Assembly (NCBI GenBank): GCA_030340625.1
Contig: JAOPHQ010002282.1
Location: forward strand, 221,001 to 285,000
DNA length: 64,000 nt
Source: Merluccius polli
Lineage: Eukaryota; Chordata; Actinopteri; Gadiformes; Merlucciidae
Reading direction: 5' to 3'
The position numbers and the translations under genes are program-made. Shown here in pieces: positions 11,099 through 23,500 of the stretch. The notes beneath the pieces were generated by a model. The model ran no database searches, had not been told where the DNA came from, and saw only the letters and a list, made by a program, of their open reading frames with translations. How positions within the stretch are numbered: the first letter of the stretch is position 1; the number at the start of each line of letters is the position of its first letter.

Positions 11099-13232
11099 AT
11101 GGAGACTTATGTTTTGTTTCGAGAGTCAAAGCGTGTTACTGTAAAGGAGGAGGACATGACAGTCGAAAAAATCAGCAGGATTTTTCAGGTATAAATTTTC
11201 TCAAATAAACTTTTCTGTGAAATTGCACTGTACTTTTAACCACAAAACGTAGCCTAGCCTATATTTTCCATAAACCGATCGCTCTACTAGCATAATAATC
11301 TGTAGTCTTTTATTTTGTTTTGTTATAGTTACATTATATGCAGTCTCTCTCTGCCATAGACATAATTGTTTTTTATTTGGCTTGGTTGTTTTACCTTTTG
11401 ATGATTTTGACGTTTGTATCTATTTATCTATTTGCACATTTGTAGCACTTTGAGGTCATTTATTTGATGTAAAGTGCATTATAAATCGCATTTATCATTA
11501 TTATTACTATTATTTACTTTTTCAAAGGTTCATGGCTCCAGTTTCTATATCACTGATGACACCAATGTTGCCATATTTCCTGGAAATGATGGTCACTTCA
11601 GCACTCTTGACCTCATAGTAAGGGGGCATTATGAAGTGCATGGAGAGAGCGACGCTGTGGGGGAGCCATCCAGTGTGCCTGGACCACTGAACCCTACCCG
11701 CTTCTCCTTCCGCCGCCCACCCAGTGCTGCTGCGGGTTCAGCTTTAACTGCAAGGCCTTCTCCAAGAGCACCCGTGGCAAAGACATTCCAAAGGTGACCA
11801 AATACTTTAACACATAGGCGCATCAGGCTAATATGAGAGTGCATCTATCTATCTATATAGAATGTACAATGAATTTCAAAAATATTTTCATCTTCAGGAC
11901 CGTCTTCATTGCTGATGTTGTGGACGGCAGATTGGAAACAAGCAAAACCCTGACAGTTCGATTCTCGGAATTTGAGGCGTCTGTCATGGCCATCACAAGT
12001 AAAGTAAATGATGCCCTTGAACAAGAGGATTCGTTCATCCTTACGGATGGTCAGGGAAAACAGATTTTGGATACAGAGGGAGCCAGAGGTAAATCAATAA
12101 ATAAAAATGAGTATTTATAACCCTCTGGTTTTAATAAAACTACTTTTTTACCCTTTTTTTTTTAATGGTATACTTTATGTACTACAAAATCAACTATTTT
12201 CTTTTCAGGATCAGCATTTTGGAAGCAAAATGCAAGGAAAGTTTGTGCTGTGAAGGAAGGAGATTTGCAACAGTTACATGGAAGCAAAAGAAGAAGACTG
12301 AGGTATGTAAACTTGATTTGTCAATCATCATGATGGCATAGTATGGATATTCTCCTTAATCAACAAGTGAAGAGGACCTTCTTTGTGAGAATTTTTGCCA
12401 ATATAGGCCATACAAGTCTCTGGAATTTCCATTGCATGAGTTAGGATCACTATGATTACATTAACTTATAGATTTTGATTAATTATAATATATGAATTAG
12501 TTTGACAGATCATTGGAAGTTGCAATGGTGGAGTTATTGCATTTAGAATGCTGGATTTGAAATATGACACACAGGCACCAGGACTAAACAACTGGTTACA
12601 ATAATTTATTTATATACAATTATTTTATTGGTTAGGATTTTGCTGAGACCAAGTAGGTTATAACATGTATATTTTGCCTGTTTTTCAGTCGGCGGGATGA
12701 TAATGGTCTAGATGAAGTGTTCGATACAATTGAAGAGGTGGTCCTGGCAGCACAGGGTCTTCAGGAGGTGTCGGCTACAATTAAGGAGCTGACAAACCTT
12801 GCAAGTTCCAACCGAAGAACAACAGTGTCCTTGACAGAGGATGAAGCAGCAGCTGTTAAAAATGCCTTCGCCTGTGTCGTCTGCAAGGGTAAATGAAAAG
12901 TTTTGTCTTCTGTAGGCAGATGTCAGTGCAACTCATGTACCCATGTCCATGAAGAAAATAGACCCCGATGCTATAAATAATGTAACCACTTATGCAATTA
13001 CTGTATTCTTAAAAAAAATGTTTTCTGAATCAAATTTGCAGGTCCGGTGGTTGAGCCCATGGTTTCATCGTGTTGCCATAGCATTGTTGGCTGCAGGAGC
13101 TGCATTGAACAATGGCAGCAAAATTCTGCACTTTGCCCAAAATGCCGAGCGGATGATTTTGACAACAATATACAACACCTCACTGGGCTGTCTGATGCAC
13201 TGGCTGCACTGGAAAACATACTGTGCCAGTAA
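11099..13232 (+). CDS. RING-finger protein of transposon B (predicted E3 ubiquitin ligase)
   Basis: Six exons, 11099-11188, 11528-11793, 11898-12088, 12209-12302, 12689-12888 and 13042-13232, with GT-AG borders, total 1032 nt and encode 343 aa. The N-terminal 250 residues match no family I know. They include VHGSSFYITDDTNVAIFPGN, a Pro/Ser/Arg-rich stretch and a basic GSKRRRLSRRD patch. A predicted helical segment (DTIEEVVLAAQGLQEVSATI) precedes a C-terminal RING: C-V-V-C...C-C-H-S-I-V-G-C-R-S-C...C-P-K-C. That is a C4HC3/C3HC4-like ligand pattern, followed by an L-rich tail. RING proteins recruit an E2 enzyme and promote ubiquitin transfer. The gene faces the integrase gene, like the HECT gene in transposon A. 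The RING call is firm; ligase activity is inferred. Confidence 0.82.
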
Positions 13233-13766
13233 AACTGTACAGTATGTAGTTGTGCTCATGCTGTTCTTCATTGTTCAGTTTTTTCCTCTTGAATAATGTT
13301 TTAATGATGCACTCAAAGCACTGTTGACTTTTAAAAATGTTTATGCATCTTCATAGTGTTTTATTTTGCCAAAATCATCTTTCACTGTTGTAAGAAAGTA
13401 CCTCATATTTGCACTATTTTATGTTGTATATTTTCTTACTGGTTTCCAAATGGAAACATTGGAAATTATGACTCAATTATGTTGCTATGCTGTTTGTGTT
13501 CCAGCGTCTCAAGCTCAACTTCGAACTAATTCAAAGTTTTCTAATATTTTTCTATGCCTTTGTAAGCCTAGAAAGGTTAAATAAAACAGTTCAAAGAAAT
13601 ACAATGTTGCCAAATTATTCAACTGACGTGTCATGGCAGCTTTGTAACTATGAATAACTACATCCAAGTTTTTCAATAAGTAAAAAACAGACAAAATGGT
13701 CTGCTTGTCCAGTTACTCAAGAACACCACAGGCTGTGAGAAAGCACAACTAAAACAGTTTATTTTT

Positions 13767-15942
13767 TCAGACATATCTTGCAGTCACATTCATTAGGCAG
13801 ATTAAAGCATCTTGGAAAGGAGTATCATCGTTGTTTACCACATGGTTAAAAAGAAGAGAGATGTCAGGGTAGTTCTCTGCAAAGCTCTGCTCTGCATGGC
13901 ATCTGCCCTCTTCAGATGAAAACGGATCAGCTCCAAACTCAGACTCCCAAGTCAGTGAGGATCCCAAGTCTTGCTCATACAGGTTTGCCACAACAGAAGC
14001 ACATGGCAGCAGCTCCTCAGAGACTTTAGCTAGGCAGCCACCTGCTGCCAGTTCATTGGGTATTCCACGACCTAAGACATGGAATCAAAGCAATACTGGT
14101 TAGAGTAGATGGATTGGGAGTGGAAAAAACTAATCAGTATTTCTAAAGTGTAAATAATCAGTTAAGCATACCTGGGATCTTGTGTGCATTCCATGAACGC
14201 ACCACTCTGTCAAGTCCAATTTGGCTTACTTGTAATGTCAGATTTGAGATGCAGAATCTAGCGAGGTTGTCCTCCATGTTCACAACCTCTTGGTCCAGCA
14301 GGTGAACCAGAGCCCGTTTAAGTGGATAGTTCACACGATTGTTCACCTCTGGCCACAACCTCTCCACTCGAAGGTTCTGTTGATCAAAGTCCATGATGTT
14401 TTTAGGTGAAAGGAAATACAAAAGCAGAAAATGTAACAATACATTATTGATTTTTCTTTTAAAATCAGAATCATCTTAATATTCTAAGTATGTATGTGCC
14501 AAACATACAAGGAATTTGACTCCAACTACCTAATTATAACATGGACAGTAAGGTGAACAAATCAGTAATTTCTATTAGATCTTTCATACAACCCTCACCC
14601 TTGTTGATTTGGTTTGGAGGTATGGTGGCCTGCTGAGGTTGTGTCTGTGTCTTGACAGCCTCTCCTGCATGTAAAGACACAGGTAGAACTCTCTGCCGTG
14701 ATCAACCCGAACTTGGTCCCACATGCCATGGTTCACGACCGCAGATCTGGAATAAAATAATGTTTACGTGACTGCACTGAATTTAACTAATTCAATGAGT
14801 GTATATATTTAAAAGATAATACAGGACAGAAACATTATGACAATAATACTGGTAGTTGTGAATATATTCACCTGTATATATCCTCATAAATCACAAGGTT
14901 GTTTTTCACTGGCATGGTCGAATGTGCAACAATTTTGCTGCTGTAGCCATCAACAGCCAAAACATGTGTAACTCCAAACATCCCAAGCTTTTCATTTTGG
15001 TCTAAATGAAGTTTATGACCCATATATTCAGCATGGTAGGGAGTTGGATTTAAATTACGAGCACCCTGGGGAAAAAATGAAATAATTAGCACACCATCTT
15101 CATAAAATGGTTTTATAACAACTCAAAAGGTTAGACTCGAAATCCAGCCTTAAATGTTCCTAGCGCCAAAATCTGCCCCATTGAAACCCATTAAAACCAC
15201 TTTTTTTGGTCCCACGTTTATCCTCACATAAATTAATACATTCCTTGTTACTGTTGTTGTCACACACACACACACACACAACTGGAATAAAAAAGCCTGA
15301 GCTGTGAAATATTGTTTAGTACAGTATATATATATATTTTGTTTTTTGTTTGTTTTTTTTCGAAGTGGTCCTTGAAAAAGTTTGAGAAATGCTGATTTAG
15401 CCTTATGTTGTTCAGTTCTCAACTGTTAATTTATTCCCACGCGTGAGGTATCCAGGTCATCATTATCTGCCTAAATTGTACTTTTTAAAGCACAGGCATT
15501 ACCTGACGCCGGAATTCATGGTATGGCTGATGGAGCTCTCTGAGGCTTCTTCCAACCCGACCCTCTCCCGCATGCAGCCCCAGTGAAGACAGATAGCCGG
15601 TCATAAACTTCCTGCCATATGATGGTCCCGTCTGTCACGGGATTACACACTTACTGACAGTGTTTGCTATATAGATAATATTTGCAATATAATGATGATG
15701 ATGATGAAGAAATCTGAATGACAACTTACCTCATATATAGATCGAATCAAAGTGCTTTCCAGCTCTGCGTCCGTCATAGTTATTTTCCTCCTCAGATCAT
15801 GCCGAGCACAGAATCTTCTGACGCTCATTTCCGAGCATTGCAGGATACCCATCTGCTGCAACGTGCAGGAAATTTCGGTGTGTGTCAAACCGCTGTGAAA
15901 CAAGTCCTTGATCAAAATAGCGTGTGGTTCTAGCGCCGCCAT
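13767..15942 (-). CDS. rve-type (retroviral-integrase-fold) transposase of transposon B
   Basis: Six minus-strand exons, 15942-15730, 15631-15503, 15065-14872, 14746-14599, 14376-14172 and 14071-13767, total 1194 nt and encode 397 aa. All borders are GT-AG and the frame is unbroken. Exon 1 encodes a helix-turn-helix-like N-terminus (LIKDLFHSGLTHTEISCTLQ, then RRFCARHDLRRK). The core has LHLDQNEKLGMFGVTHVLAV followed by DGYSS (first Asp), VRVDHGREF (second Asp) and NLRVERLWPEVN (Glu), a D-D-E triad in rve spacing. The C-terminus contains W-N-A-H-K-I-P-G-R-G-I-P-N-E-L, matching the same motif in the integrase of transposon A, so the two belong to one family. No zinc-binding HHCC domain or chromodomain is seen. 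It is the likely transposase of the element. Confidence 0.85.
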
Positions 15943-15981
15943 AGTAGCCACATTACCCAAACTGCCGCGCACAGAGTCATT

Positions 15982-16211
15982 TCCGGGTCACGCAAACCCG
16001 ACCAATTAAATATTAAAATCAAATTCTGTCCTGGTGCCCGTTTTTCCATTTCGTATTTTTGATCTGAGCCTAATATTGAAATATGAAAAACCAGGCATTT
16101 TTTCGTTTTTGGTGTTATAATAAAAAAACAAAAAACAAAATAACCAGTCAATTTTTCATTATTTGGTTTTTGATTGCCAATTGAAAATGGAAAGAACGAA
16201 TGATACACGGA
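15982..16211. repeat. Right terminal inverted repeat of transposon B
   Basis: Inverted copy of 10829-11058, ending CGAATGATACACGGA at 16211 next to the direct repeat TTCCAGACAA. The inner border TCCGGGTCACG lies about 40 bp upstream of the integrase ATG (minus strand). Confidence 0.9.
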
Positions 16212-16221
16212 TTCCAGACAA

Positions 16222-17070
16222 CTTAAACTCCTCAGTAAAGAAAAAAACACAATTAAATGAATTCCAAAAACGAAAATAGCAAAATCTAAATTACTAGAAG
16301 AAATGACAACACTCAGGGAGCATGCAATCCAAACAAACCAAAAAAAACGAATAGGTTCCGAACCACAACAGGGTGGAGGGGGAAGTATACCCCACCACCC
16401 ACGAACGCTAGTTAAAACAATAGAGCGTTATGCCCACTAAAACAATAGGTAACCCGATGGGTCCCCTGGAGGGGAAGTTACACGGCCGGAGTGGCAGACG
16501 CCACCAACCGGCAAATACCAAACGTGAAGCGACACAGAAGTCGTGAGGCAAAGCAGCAGCGCTCCCGATCAGCTGTTCTACAGCCACGTGCCGCGGTGGG
16601 GATTTGTTCGTTCAAGGGACGTCTTATGGCCGCCACGGACACCTGCACACACCCAGACGCACAGAGGGAGGAGGGAAGGAACAAAAGGACCGACTAGCTA
16701 GCGGCTTCACACCACAATGAAACCGGTACGGAGCACCTATACGCCGGGGCACATCAGCTGCTCTGTTGCTGGTGCAGCCAAACACCTGACCCGGAAGCAG
16801 CATGGATGGGGATGCCAAGGGGGAAGCAGGGGCGGAACCACTACTTAAGTACTCCGCCCCAATTCGGCAATTGGCCACCAACAACACACAAAAAGCGGCA
16901 CGCTTTCAAACGGCCACATGTCTGTATATCCACATCCGGAGGAGGGCGAGCGAGAGGGAGGGATATACTGCTACACAAACATCAAAACTTCCTCCACAGA
17001 CACAGCACCCTCACCTTCTGCAAAGAAAAAATGTTCAGCACCATGTCAATGTGTTTTCTCAACTGGTTAT
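16222..17070. other. Unassigned noncoding segment, right part
   Basis: This continues the noncoding DNA of 10241-10828 on the other side of transposon B. It is GC-richer around 16450-16960 (GCCGCCACGGACACC, CTCCGCCCCAATTCGG). No reading frame resembles a known protein. On the minus strand a TATA-poor, GC-rich start followed by an AATAAA on the far side of transposon B would fit an LTR-like promoter/terminator unit, but direct-repeat ends were not found. It occupies the last intron of the HECT gene of transposon A. Confidence 0.3.
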
Positions 17071-17931
17071 GAGTGATTTACAAACCTTCACAGTCAAGGA
17101 GATAGTCTGCCCAGTAGCTCAAAGTTTTACTTTCTTTAAGTCTCCTGTTACTCCCTGGTGGACTGAGGTCAGGTTTGAAGAGTCTCTCAAGTTCAAGAGC
17201 AGTTAGCCCCTTTTTAAAGTAGGTCAGGACAGGGGACAACAAAGCAGGGTGTTGCTGTAGTGCAGTGGAAAACTGAAGGGCTGAAAGACCATCTTTGAAT
17301 CTAAAGAGTGAACACAAACATTGTTTCATGTTTGTGTAGTGACAATCACATTTAAATTACCTAAAGAAAACTATTAAATATTCTTTAAAATTACCATCCA
17401 CCTAAACAAATATACATTTGAAAATTGGTTGTGTGTTGATCATAACTGATCTAAAGAATCCCATGTCTTTGGCTTTGCACATAGCAAGAATGACACAGAG
17501 GGCAGGGTGGCTTGAGCACTTTTAGACTGGCACAAGACAGGGAAAGGAGAGACAGACATCAAATATCAGGTATACTACAGATATACTGTACATGCCTGTA
17601 TAAACCAAAGAGGGAGACCATGAGGCATTCTTACATAAGTCCCCCTAAAAATCTCATCATTACAATTATGATCTTACCTGTCAATTACAGATGAGTTGCG
17701 GTCGATAATATACCAGTGGAGGTAGTCTGACATGATTTCTTTCTTTGCTTCAACAGTGGCCACATGTCTCAGACAACCTGCTGTCTGTAACATTGTGCTG
17801 TGGCTCATGGTACATTCTTGCAGAGCATCAACTGAAGCAGCATTCTCAATCTGAAAAACATAAAAAGGAATATAAACACAAGTCAATAACTGTATGTACT
17901 GTAGCTCCTTGTCTGTTTTTATTATTCCAAT

Positions 17932-18005
17932 TACAGTCAAAAGTTTGGACAGACTCTCATTTAAGTATATGGTAAAGTGTGTCCAAACTTTTGATTGTTG
18001 CTGTA
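17932..18005. mobile_element. Tc1/mariner-type mini-MITE
   Basis: A 74-bp palindrome-like element with ends TACAGTCAAAAGTTTGGACA and TGTCCAAACTTTTGATTG...CTGTA. The CAAAAGTTTGGACA word is a common fish MITE terminus. It lies in an intron of the HECT pseudogene. Confidence 0.65.
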
Positions 18006-19634
18006 CATAGCATAGTGTAATCTTGCACTATCAAAAAACAATAAATTAAGCTAAGTCTGTGTATTTGATTAAGGAAGGAAACATTGTTTCAAAACACTGC
18101 CGAGACTATGTAATACTATACATAATGCTATACCACACTGCAGCCTTATGCTATTATCACCTCTTGCAAAGCTTTCCCTATTTCGTCATCAGTTATTGAA
18201 CTGTTGCTTTGAATGAAGGCTGGCCAGCAAGATAATGTACAAGATTTTCTGACAGGAAATGGGGTCCTGGACCTCCATGCACAATTGACACTGCAATCAT
18301 CTTTCCTGCCAGGTAGTACTCATCCTCCCTAACAGCTGTGAACAGGTCATATTGCAAAATCAAAACATATAATGTATTATATACATTATAATGTTTTAAG
18401 ATGAAACTCAAGTTTTTGAAAAATAGTTCAAGCAACAAAGTATGTCATGTGATATACATACCATTTGCATTGTAGACCAAAAACCGATGTCCTTCCGGTC
18501 CATCAAAAATGGGCCGGTCTTTCAGATGTTTCATTAGTAGAGTTAAAAACTCTCGCCTTGGACCACCTGTGTCAATTCTTTCTTCGAAAACACCAGCATC
18601 ATCCGAAATTTTGACCAGCATGTCACAGGTTTCAGAGTATGTTGTACGCTTGAAACCTCTGACTGCTCCATCCCAAATATTAGCCCTTGAGATGTTGAAC
18701 CTGCTGACTCTTTCATGATTAATGGGATGTGATAGGTTGGCAATAATGTCAGGTAGTGTAATGTTCACGTCCTCCCTGTAATGACAAAAAAGTGACTTAA
18801 TTAGTGGATTTGCTACTTTTACAAAAAATATTTAAACACCAGAAATATTGTACAGAGGAAAAACTGGATTGCCACAGGCAATAGCTCAGTTTACATTGGT
18901 GTGTGTTGTAAACTCTTCAAATTGACTGCAACCAACTCCTCATCCTCTTCCTCAACACATGGTGCATACAGGTCTGTGTATTTACTGTTGAAAAATTAAC
19001 ATTTGCATGTTAAAACATCTTAACATAAAACATTTTTCTTTGTAATAAATGAATTAAAATTAAGATTAACCAAGTAGTCGTGACTGGATTTGTTTCATGT
19101 GGCTCCAGATCCTCACTATCAGATATTACTATCTGAAAAACAAATTAAAATGTCTAAAACAACACAACATTGAGAGCAAGAAACATAGCTGGAAACAGGC
19201 TGTCACAGTCTGCCTTGATACCTGTCTAGATTGAATTGTTCTTGAATTCCCAGGAGCATCTCTGAAAAACAATACAATTAATACAATTATTACCTTTATG
19301 TATATATGGAGTTTCGAAAAACATTTAGAGGTAGGGGATGATATTTTCTACTTCATGTTCACCAGAGCAAATGCTCTCAGCTAATCACATCACACACAAC
19401 TTAAAGATAAATTACTTATTTTGTAAAAAATGAGTACTTACACTTCATCTTCAGGTTTGCGTTTGGGTGTGCTTTGGTTATGTGGTTCAAACAACTGAGA
19501 GGAAAAGCATACAATTATCAACAATTTTAAACAGCTTCCATTATTGTTCCCTTACCACATACAGTATATATCAATGGTGAAAGATTGTGAGTGTTTCTGT
19601 AATGCTAACTTACAAATAATCAAAACAAACCTTG

Positions 19635-20597
19635 TGTTAAGGAACAGGACGGGTGGACCCAAACGCTGAACACATAGAGGCAGAGACGGGATAAAAAGGC
19701 AATGGGATTTATTGCTCACAGAGGGAATAACCACAAGCCAGGCTAGGTAAGCGGTAGTCGGGCAAGCGAGGGTTCGGAAACAGGCGGGCAGTCGGACAGG
19801 CGATGGGTCGGTAACAGGCGGGCAGTCGGACAGGCGATGGGTCGGCAACAGGCGGGCAGTCGGACAGGCGATGAGTCGGCAACAGGCGGGTAGTCGGACA
19901 GGCGATGGGTCGGCAGCAGGCGGGTAGTCGGACAGGCGATGGGTCGGCAGCAGGCGGGTAGTCGGACAGGCGATGAGTCGGCAACAGGCGGGTAGTCGGA
20001 CAGGCGATGGGTCGGCAACAGGCGGGTAGTCGGACAGGCGATGGGTCGGCAGCAGGCGGGTAGTCGGACAGGCGATGAGTCGGCAACAGGCGGGTAGTCG
20101 GACAGGCGATGGGTCGGCAACAGGCGGGTAGTCGGACAGGCGATGGGTCGGCAACAGGCGGGTAGTCGGACAGGCGATGGGTCGGCAACAGGCGGGTAGT
20201 CATGCAGGCAGGGTTCGGCAGCAGGATCCGGCAGCAGGCGAGTAGTCAGGCAGGCAGAGGTTCAGCAACAGGCGGGTAGTCAGGCAGGCAGGGGTTCAGC
20301 AACAGGCGGGTAATCAGGCAGGCAGGGGTTCAGCAACAGGCGGGTAATCAGGCAGGCAGGGGTTCAGCAACATGCGGGTAGTCAGGCAGGCAGGGTTCAG
20401 CAACAGGCGGGTAATCTGGATCACGGGTAACTGGTTGGAGAAACAAAGGCACGAACTGGCGCCGGCTGGCCGGAGATCCCCGGCTTAGGGAAACGGTGAT
20501 TATCAATTAGGAACAGGTGTGTTTGGGGAAATGAATGGTAGAGGCGACAAGCGTCCACTAGATGGAGGTGTTGGACCGTGTAGCAGGACGTGTAACA
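19635..20597 (-). repeat. 3' LTR of the gypsy element, with expanded minisatellite
   Basis: 963 bp. About 19770-20200 is a tandem array of units of about 33 bp containing CGGACAGGCGATGGGTCGGC and AACAGGCGGGTAGT. A second related array (CAGGCAGGGGTTCAGCAACA units) follows to about 20420. The array has more units than in the partner LTR, so the LTRs differ by 163 bp in length. The array gives long spurious Pro/Arg-rich reading frames that are not genes. Confidence 0.9.
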
Positions 20598-23500
20598 GTA
20601 CCCCCCCCTCTACGGACGCCTCTCGGCGGACGCTCAACAACGGATGTGTGGTTGTCCATGACCGGGATGGGTGGAGGGGGCCTGGAGGCGGGAACCCTGT
20701 CGCAGGGTACTTCGGGTGGGGGGGACGGGTGATCCCGGTGAAAGTCCCGAATAAGGGAGGGATCCAGAATCCGATTGCGGGGAACCCAGGATCTCTCCTC
20801 AGGACCATACCCCTCCCAATCAACAAGGTACTGATGTCCCCGGCCGCGACGCCGCACATCCAGGAGACGACGAACCGTCCACGCCGGGTGGTTGTCAATG
20901 ACCCTGGGAGGAGGTGGAGGCGGAACGGGGGGAGACAACGGGCTGGTGGAGACGGGCTTGATCTGGGAGACGTGGAAGGTCGGCTGCACACGGAGGGATG
21001 GAGGAAGTCTGAGTCGCACGGCACAGGGGTTAATGTCTCGATCTCGAATGGACCAATGAAACGGGGGGACAGTTTGGGGGAAACTCCCTTCAATGGAAGG
21101 TCTTTTGCCCGAAGCCAAACCCTTTGTCCGGGAGCGTACTGGGGGGCAGGTAGACGACGCTTATTGGCCTGCAACTGGGAGCGAGAGGATGCGCTGAGTA
21201 ACGCAGCGCGTGCGCCGGCACCTGCGCAGGTGGGTCTGGACCGACGGGACCGCTATCTCATCCTCCAATTCGGGGAACAGGGGTGGTTGGTACCCCAGCG
21301 AGGCCATGAAAGGGGATAAGCATTTACTAGGGTGTTGTGGGCATATTCGACCCAGGGGAGCTGAGTGTTCCAAGAGGTGGGACTGGCGTGTGTGATGCAA
21401 CGGAGTGCTGCCTCCATCTCCTGATTGGCCCGCTCAGATTGTCCATTGGACTGGGGGTGGAATCCGGAGGAGAGGCTGGGTGTGGCACCTAGAGCCACGC
21501 AGAACGCACGCCAAACTTGAGAGGTGAACTGGGGACCTCTGTCGGATACAATGTCCGCTGGAATGCCATGCAGGCGGAACACGTGCCGAACCAAGAGATC
21601 AGCGGTCTCCCTTGAGGGGAGCTTGGGGAGAGCGATGAAGTGCGCCGCCTTAGAAAACCGGTCGATCACGGTGAGAATGGTGGTGTTGCCCTCGGACGTG
21701 GGCAGGCCGGTGACAAAGTCCAGGGCGATGTGTGACCAAGGACAGCTAGGGATGGGTAGGGGTCGAAGCAGGCTGGAACGGGGACGGGTCGAAATCTTAT
21801 TCCGGGCGCAGGTTGCGCACGCTGCAATAAAGGAACGGACGTCTGCGTCCATAGTGGACCACCAGAATCGCCGGCGGATGAAGTCCAAAGTTCGGGTGAT
21901 TCCCGGGTGGCAGGTGAGCCTGGATGAATGAGCCCAGACCAGTACCCTGGACCGTACAGCGTCCGGAACGAACAAACGGTTGGGGGGGCCGGTACCGGGG
22001 TCTGGCTGCTGCCTCTGTGCAAGGCGTACCGCGGACTCAACCTCCCAGGTGAGCGTGGCGATCAGACAAGTGGGTGGCAGGATGGTTTCGGGGTCTGTAC
22101 CGGGATCCTCGGGGGAGTACAGGCGGGACAGGGCATCCGGCTTAACGTTCTGGGAGCCGGGACGATAGGTGAGGGAGAAGTTGAACCGACCAAAGAATAA
22201 GGCCCACCTGGCCTGTCGAGAGCTCAGTCTCTTAGCCGACTGGATATAGGCCAGGTTGCGGTGGTCGGTCCACACAATAAATGGAAGCTCCGCCCCCTCC
22301 AGCCAATGCCGCCACTCCAGCGCAAGTTTGACGGCTAATAGCTCGCGGGTGCCGACATCATAATTTCTCTCTGGTGGAGAGAGCCGGCGAGAGAAGAAGG
22401 CACAGGGGTGGAGCTTGTGGTCGGAGGGGGAGTGTTGGGAGAGGATCGCGCCCACTCCGGTGTCCGAAGCGTCGGCCTCTACCACAAACTGGAGAGAGGG
22501 ATCTGGTTGAATAAGGATAGGTGCGGATACGAACCGCTTCTTGAGGTCCCGAAAAGCGGTCTCTGCCTTTGGCGTCCATATAAAGGCGCTCTTGGTGGAG
22601 GTCAAGGCCGTAAGGGGTGCTGCGACTTGACTGTAGCCTCTTATGAATCGCTGGTAGAAGTTGGCAAACCCTAAAAACTGTTGCAGTCTCTTGCGAGTTG
22701 GGGGTGAGGGCCACTCGGCCACCGCAGAGACCTTGGACGGATCCATCTCAATCCGGCCCTGGCTAATGATGTAGCCCAGAAAAGAGATGGACGGGACGTG
22801 GAAGTCACATTTCTCCGCCTTGACATGAAGTCGGTTCTCCAATAACCGCTGCAGAACCTGTCGAACATGGACCCTATGCTCCTCTACGGACTTGGAAAAG
22901 ATCAGGATGTCGTCGAGTTACACGAAGACGGAACGGTTCAACATGTCCCGGAGCACGTCATTGACCAGGGACTGGAAAACCGCGGGGGCGTTGGTAAGCC
23001 CGAAGGGCATAACTAAGTATTCGAAGTGACCCAATGGGGTGATGAACGCGGTCTTCCACTCGTCCCCCTCCCGGATGCGGACCAAATGGTACGCGTTGCG
23101 CAAGTCTAGTTTTGAAAAAACCACGGCTCCGTGGAGGGGAACGAAGGCAGAACTAATGAGAGGTAATGGATATTTGTTCTTCACGGTGATATTGTTCAGA
23201 CCACGGTAGTCAATACAGGGACGTAGTGAGTGGTCCTTCTTGCTGACAAAGAAGAATCCCGCTCCTACTGGTGACGAGGACGGGCGGATGATTCCGGCGG
23301 CGAGGGACTCTCCGATATATTCCTCCATGGACTCCCGTTCGGGACGGGAGAGATTGAACAGGCGGCTGCCGGGAAGAGGAGCCCCAGGAAGAAGATCAAT
23401 AGCACAGTCATAAGGGCGATGAGGGGGCAAGGACAAGGCATGGGCTCTACTAAAAACCGCTCCAAGATCACGATACTCCTCCGGAACAGAGGAGAAGTTG

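Larger units (their letters stand above)
10829..16211. mobile_element. Long-TIR transposon B: integrase + RING-finger protein (apparently intact)
   Basis: Terminal inverted repeats of 230 bp start TCCGTGTATCATTCGTTCTT at both ends and differ at only a handful of positions. The 10-bp direct repeat TTCCAGACAA flanks the element (10819-10828 and 16212-16221). A six-exon RING gene reads inward from the left (11099-13232) and a six-exon integrase gene reads inward from the right (15942-13767). Each predicted spliced frame is open from ATG to stop. Each start codon lies about 40 bp inside its TIR, so promoters probably lie in the TIRs. The TIRs show little divergence, suggesting recent activity. 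A 10-bp duplication is long for an integrase-type enzyme and more like Mutator, so the superfamily is open. Confidence 0.9.

Noticed and set aside
10829..16211. Maverick/Polinton (large virus-like transposon)
   Set aside because: It has an integrase and long TIRs, but the element is only 5.4 kb and lacks DNA polymerase B, ATPase and capsid genes.
19552..20203. Long Pro/Arg/Leu-rich reading frames (also 24547-25235)
   Set aside because: They arise from the LTR tandem repeat being open in several frames at once; no domain or start context supports a gene.
19770..20420. CRISPR-like regular repeats of about 33 bp
   Set aside because: Units are directly adjacent with no unique spacers, lie inside both LTRs of a retrotransposon, and the genome is a fish. 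It is an LTR minisatellite.
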